From contig NZ_JAAOIW010000009.1 in NCBI RefSeq assembly GCF_011440305.1, positions 62,001 through 126,000 of the forward strand: a DNA stretch of 64,000 nt, in the 5' to 3' direction. The notes beneath the pieces are model-generated. The model was not told the origin of the DNA. It made no database searches and saw only the letters and a list, made by a program, of their open reading frames with translations. This stretch comes from Paenibacillus agricola (GTDB lineage Bacteria; Bacillota; Bacilli; Paenibacillales; NBRC-103111). Positions 60,142 through 64,000 of the stretch are shown here, piece by piece. Made by a program: the position numbers and the translations under genes. The number at the start of each line of letters is the position of its first letter. The first letter of the stretch is position 1.

Positions 60142-62478
60142 TTAGCGATGGAACAAGCGGAATTGGCTTGGCGACAGCTGGGTATATTTCTGGAAAATCC
60201 GATTTAGATTTCGTTCGGAATAGCCCACCAACAATGCAATATCGCTGATTTTTTGATCCGTGTCCAGCAGCAGCGACTTTACTTTATTTACTTTGCAAAC
60301 CATGACAAACTCCATGAATGATGTGCCTACCTCTTTTTTGAAAATACGGCTTAGGTACGAGGGACTCATATGGATTAGATCTGCGCACTGGACCAATGAT
60401 ATTTCGGAGTCAATATGATCCATGATATAGGTGCATACTTGCTTTAGGCTTGCGTTGCGCGTAACAAAATTATTGGTGCCAATCAATTTCAGGTAAAGCG
60501 GAAATAAATCCTCGTGAAACCAATCCAATATTTCACAGGAGGTGTGGCGATTTCTCAGTTGGTCGAACAGATTGTATTCCATCATTTCCAGTGTGCTTCC
60601 TCCCTGCTTCTCAAACGACATAATGACTGCGGAAAGCAGAACATGGTAGCTTTGATAAATCAGGTTATAGGATTCCGAGGAACGTGTGACATCAGCAAAT
60701 TCATTGAGTGCAACTTCGGCAGCCTTAAGGTCGCCCGCCTTTAATGATTTAATGATTCGTTCTTCTGTGCTATGAGGGTAGAAAAACATCGACTGTTTCT
60801 TCGCATGCTCTAAAAAACCGATATAAAGCACCCGTTCGGCATCTTTATAAATCCTGTACTGCAGCGCAAGCTGAGCCTCCCTATAGGACAATGAAACATC
60901 GGAAATATGAGCATATATTTTCCCGATGCCAACAGACATTTCAAGCTTTAAATAACGGCTGATTGACTCGCTAGTCGATAATGCATAATTGCTTGCTAAC
61001 TCAATGGTTTCTTCTTCGGATAAGCCGCGGCTAAATTGCAACAACGCCACATTATTGCCGTCGATACTCTGAAACACAAAGCCTGTTATTTTCGTTTTAT
61101 TTTGCAGAAGCAATTCCTCCATGATATTGATCACTGCATACGAAATAATAGGCTTATCTTCGGGTAAAAACCGTCTCTCTTTATATAAATTTTCGATATT
61201 GGCAATCAAGACGACATAGTTCTGGTTGAACGAAATTCCGTAAGACTCACATTCATTCTTAATATCAGGTTCAGTGAATCCATGCAGATTGCCCATAATT
61301 ACTTTTTGTAAAAAACGTTCGCAGAGCGTATTTTTTGTTTTACTCCTATAATTTTCAAGCAGTTTGGTTTCATTTTGCAAATAGACCATGCATTCCCGGA
61401 TAAATGAAATATCATTTCCTTTTTTGGCGATTCGTCCTTCGCTGATGTCTCTGCCGAAATGGATTAGCTGCTTGATCGGAGAGTAGTTCTTTTTGGATAC
61501 AATCAACGTCGATATAATTCCAATCAGGATAAACAAAATCACTTGAATGATCGTATAGGTGCGAATCCAATTCAATCTATCGGTAACTACCTTTTCAGGG
61601 ATCATGGACAGATAGGTTCGGCCAAATGCGGTTTTGAAATGGGAAAAAATCATGGATTTTCCATTTTCATCGACGGCTATAAAATTATCGGATGTCAGGT
61701 CTGCTGATTCGAGGATGCTAATCATCGTGCTGAGCAGCGGTTGATTGATCGGACTGGATTTGTTTGAGTAGAGAATGCTTTTATTATCATTGTCCAGAAC
61801 GGTAATCAATTTACTATTGGAGATTCCGATTCCTGAGTAATCCTCCGAATAAGTGCGCAGCACCTCCATCTTTACATAAATGATGATTAATCCTGATGGT
61901 TTGCCTCCCGAAATAACAGGCAATTTTCTTGCATAGGATAATAAATCCTGTGATTTGCCCCTATTTAAAGGCAGCCATTGGGATAATTGATCCGAGTTCA
62001 TGACTTTGTCAAGATCTGCATGGAATTTGATTTTACCGTTGCGAATTTGACCGTCATTACTGGAAAATAATTGACCTGTCATATCATTGTAAAACACAAT
62101 ATCACCGATCATTTTGTTGGAATATTTTTTGATCGTAATGGCCTTAAGCAAATCCAACTGATAGTCGACATTGTCACGAAAATCTGGCAGTGCAAAGGAA
62201 GCACTGATGATTGGATCTATAGCCAGCTGAAGCGACTGCTCCTCAAGGCTCTGCAGCAAGCTTTCCACTCTATCCCTGATCAGAAGCAGCGAGGTCTGAT
62301 TGTCTTCTCGAATAACCGCTTTTTCTTTATTGATCACAAAATTATAATATACAAAGCCTGCCAAAATAACCGGAATACAAACTGATATACAACCTAACCA
62401 GATCATCCGGTGAAAGTAATACCCAGGTCTCGTATTCATATCAATAAGAAAAATATAAGCGCTTTCTATCCATTTCAT
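60142..62478 (-). CDS. Membrane-anchored AraC-family regulator with extracellular sensor (copy 2)
   Basis: A 778-residue one-component regulator. Membrane helices lie at about residues 27-48 (WLGCISVCIPVILAGFVYYN) and 312-332 (TIIQVILFILIGIISTLIVS), around a dCache-like sensor. The C-terminus holds two AraC helix-turn-helix units: CADLIHMSPSYLSRIFKKEV and ISDIALLVGYSERNLNRIFQ. The ATG at 62478 follows GAGGGAG; upstream in-frame codons belong to other debris. It shares its plan with the protein at 38180-40417 and probably controls the LplB/LplC/binding-protein operon just downstream. Confidence 0.9.
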   Translation of the reverse strand: MKWIESAYIFLIDMNTRPGYYFHRMIWLGCISVCIPVILAGFVYYNFVINKEKAVIREDNQTSLLLIRDRVESLLQSLEEQSLQLAIDPIISASFALPDFRDNVDYQLDLLKAITIKKYSNKMIGDIVFYNDMTGQLFSSNDGQIRNGKIKFHADLDKVMNSDQLSQWLPLNRGKSQDLLSYARKLPVISGGKPSGLIIIYVKMEVLRTYSEDYSGIGISNSKLITVLDNDNKSILYSNKSSPINQPLLSTMISILESADLTSDNFIAVDENGKSMIFSHFKTAFGRTYLSMIPEKVVTDRLNWIRTYTIIQVILFILIGIISTLIVSKKNYSPIKQLIHFGRDISEGRIAKKGNDISFIRECMVYLQNETKLLENYRSKTKNTLCERFLQKVIMGNLHGFTEPDIKNECESYGISFNQNYVVLIANIENLYKERRFLPEDKPIISYAVINIMEELLLQNKTKITGFVFQSIDGNNVALLQFSRGLSEEETIELASNYALSTSESISRYLKLEMSVGIGKIYAHISDVSLSYREAQLALQYRIYKDAERVLYIGFLEHAKKQSMFFYPHSTEERIIKSLKAGDLKAAEVALNEFADVTRSSESYNLIYQSYHVLLSAVIMSFEKQGGSTLEMMEYNLFDQLRNRHTSCEILDWFHEDLFPLYLKLIGTNNFVTRNASLKQVCTYIMDHIDSEISLVQCADLIHMSPSYLSRIFKKEVGTSFMEFVMVCKVNKVKSLLLDTDQKISDIALLVGYSERNLNRIFQKYTQLSPSQFRLFHR

Positions 62479-62541
62479 AAACAGCTCCCTCTCCCCTCTA
62501 CTGTTATTCAAATAAGGGGGGTTTTGTGAACAAGCAGTCAT

Positions 62542-63251
62542 TATCCATAAAAATGTTCAGGAACGAATACAGCTTTGTATTTGTTTAAATCCGTTTTGGG
62601 ATGATCTAGGTCCGTCATCACGTGGTTTTGCTGCAGTTCTAGTAATTTTTTAAGAAGTAATCCCGTTATTATATGTCCGGATGAGGGTAGTAATGCTCCA
62701 ACGCCAACCGCGCCTGATAAGAAAATAAGATGGAGATTTCAGCTTGGCAAGTCGTTCCTTTAATCATAGGGCTAATTTCTATAAACCTTTAACATAGGCG
62801 ATTCTTTGCAATATCTAACTTTTCCTTGATTCCTTCGAATCCACTTGTCACTGAATTGGCTTATGTATTTAATGTTGCCATACTCTGAAAAATCCAAGGC
62901 ACATCGTGGCCGTCATCTTATCAATCATCCATAGAAACGTTGATATTCATTTTTTAAACCGCTTCTTTGAGTACATGATGGTTTGGCTTACTTTTCTTGA
63001 TAGTTACTAGACTTATAGCATTATACGAGGACGCAAAAAAACACTTGAAATTACCCTTAATCAAGGTTCTCAAGTGTTTTGGAAGTTTGGTTTTACGTTG
63101 CTTGAACGAACAAAATCGCCTCTGTGTTTCTTATTGTGACCGAGCGGTACGGGTCGGTCAACCCCTCCGTCTTGCTCTGCACATTGCCCCTTTCAAGCAA
63201 CTTCTTGTCCGTTCAAAGGGTCTTTGCCATGGATTCTTTACCATCGCTGTT
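62542..63251. other. 710-bp stretch of gene debris
   Basis: At 62541-62700 a minus-strand frame reads HIITGLLLKKLLELQQNHVM then TDLDHPKTDLNKYKAVFVPE. It resembles the D-L-x-x-Y-K-x-V-x-x-P pattern of beta-galactosidase trimerisation domains, but too little is left to be sure. The rest shows no gene, repeat or hairpin that I can support. Confidence 0.3.
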
Positions 63252-63327
63252 TTAAATCAGCCCAGAATTCTGCAGCAATCTTTGCACGATTGCTGCAACC
63301 TCTGCTCTTGTCATGTACTTCACTTGA

Positions 63328-63335
<8 letters not shown>
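63252..63335 (-). pseudogene. S-layer homology (SLH) domain, C-terminal scrap
   Basis: The short frame reads VKYMTRAEVAAIVQRLLQNS then GLI and a stop. MTRAEVAAIVQRLLQ is the hallmark end of an SLH domain (x-T-R-A-E-x-A-x-x-x-x-R). The ATG at 63335 is probably fortuitous; the rest of the surface protein is gone. It overlaps the end of the decayed aldo-keto reductase by 8 bp. Confidence 0.6.

Positions 63336-64000
<665 letters not shown>

Overview
The window looks like chromosomal DNA of a Paenibacillus-type Firmicute. The signs are strong GGAGG ribosome binding sites with frequent TTG and GTG starts, LplABC-type sugar importers without their own ATPase, long membrane-anchored AraC regulators, glycoside hydrolases, copper-amine-oxidase-like and S-layer-homology fragments, and remains of ger spore-germination genes. 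No rRNA, tRNA, CRISPR array, prophage or intact insertion sequence was found. Almost all intact genes lie on the minus strand.

Region 1 (1-17.9 kb) is a mosaic of small single-gene units and gene debris. Intact genes are map (cut by the window edge), a TetR regulator, an XRE/DUF2975 pair, a GH43 beta-xylosidase, DUF4180, GNAT, SDR, a metallo-hydrolase, a divergent GntR/HPP/flavin-oxidase module with a perfect 30-bp operator, an ECF sigma/DUF4179 anti-sigma pair, DinB and a DHFR-like reductase. Between them are truncated VOC, arsM, IclR, DUF5519, copper-amine-oxidase, GerKC/GerKB and DsrE-like remnants. A dispersed repeat (core CTGCCCGTTAGCTGAG) separates several single genes.

Region 2 (17.9-23.1 kb) is a sugar uptake and oxidation unit: Gfo/Idh oxidoreductase, solute-binding lipoprotein, two permeases and a TIM-barrel isomerase.

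Region 3 (23.2-43.6 kb) is the highlight. Fifteen minus-strand genes with gaps of at most about 75 bp run from 37851 to 23212: amidohydrolase, Rieske protein, LplB/LplC/solute-binding protein, an uncharacterised TIM-barrel protein, two M24 Xaa-Pro-type peptidases, two proline-racemase-family enzymes, a split D-hydroxyproline dehydrogenase and a DapA-family deaminase. Upstream are a sensor-type AraC regulator, a GH127 beta-L-arabinofuranosidase behind a cre site, and a second AraC regulator. Together they suggest use of hydroxyproline-linked arabinosides, as found in plant extensins, down to alpha-ketoglutarate semialdehyde.

Region 4 (44.0-62.5 kb) holds a copper-amine-oxidase-like secreted protein, an SDR/MerR pair with a 19-bp-spacer promoter, a FAD oxidoreductase flanked by two decayed AraC genes, a second amidohydrolase/Rieske pair (amidohydrolase broken), a decayed phosphotransferase, then an LplB/LplC/solute-binding operon with a 902-residue hydrolase, an enolase-superfamily dehydratase and its own sensor AraC regulator. 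The window ends in an S-layer-homology scrap and a decayed aldo-keto reductase.

All identifications rest on reading motifs by eye. No database search or alignment program was used.
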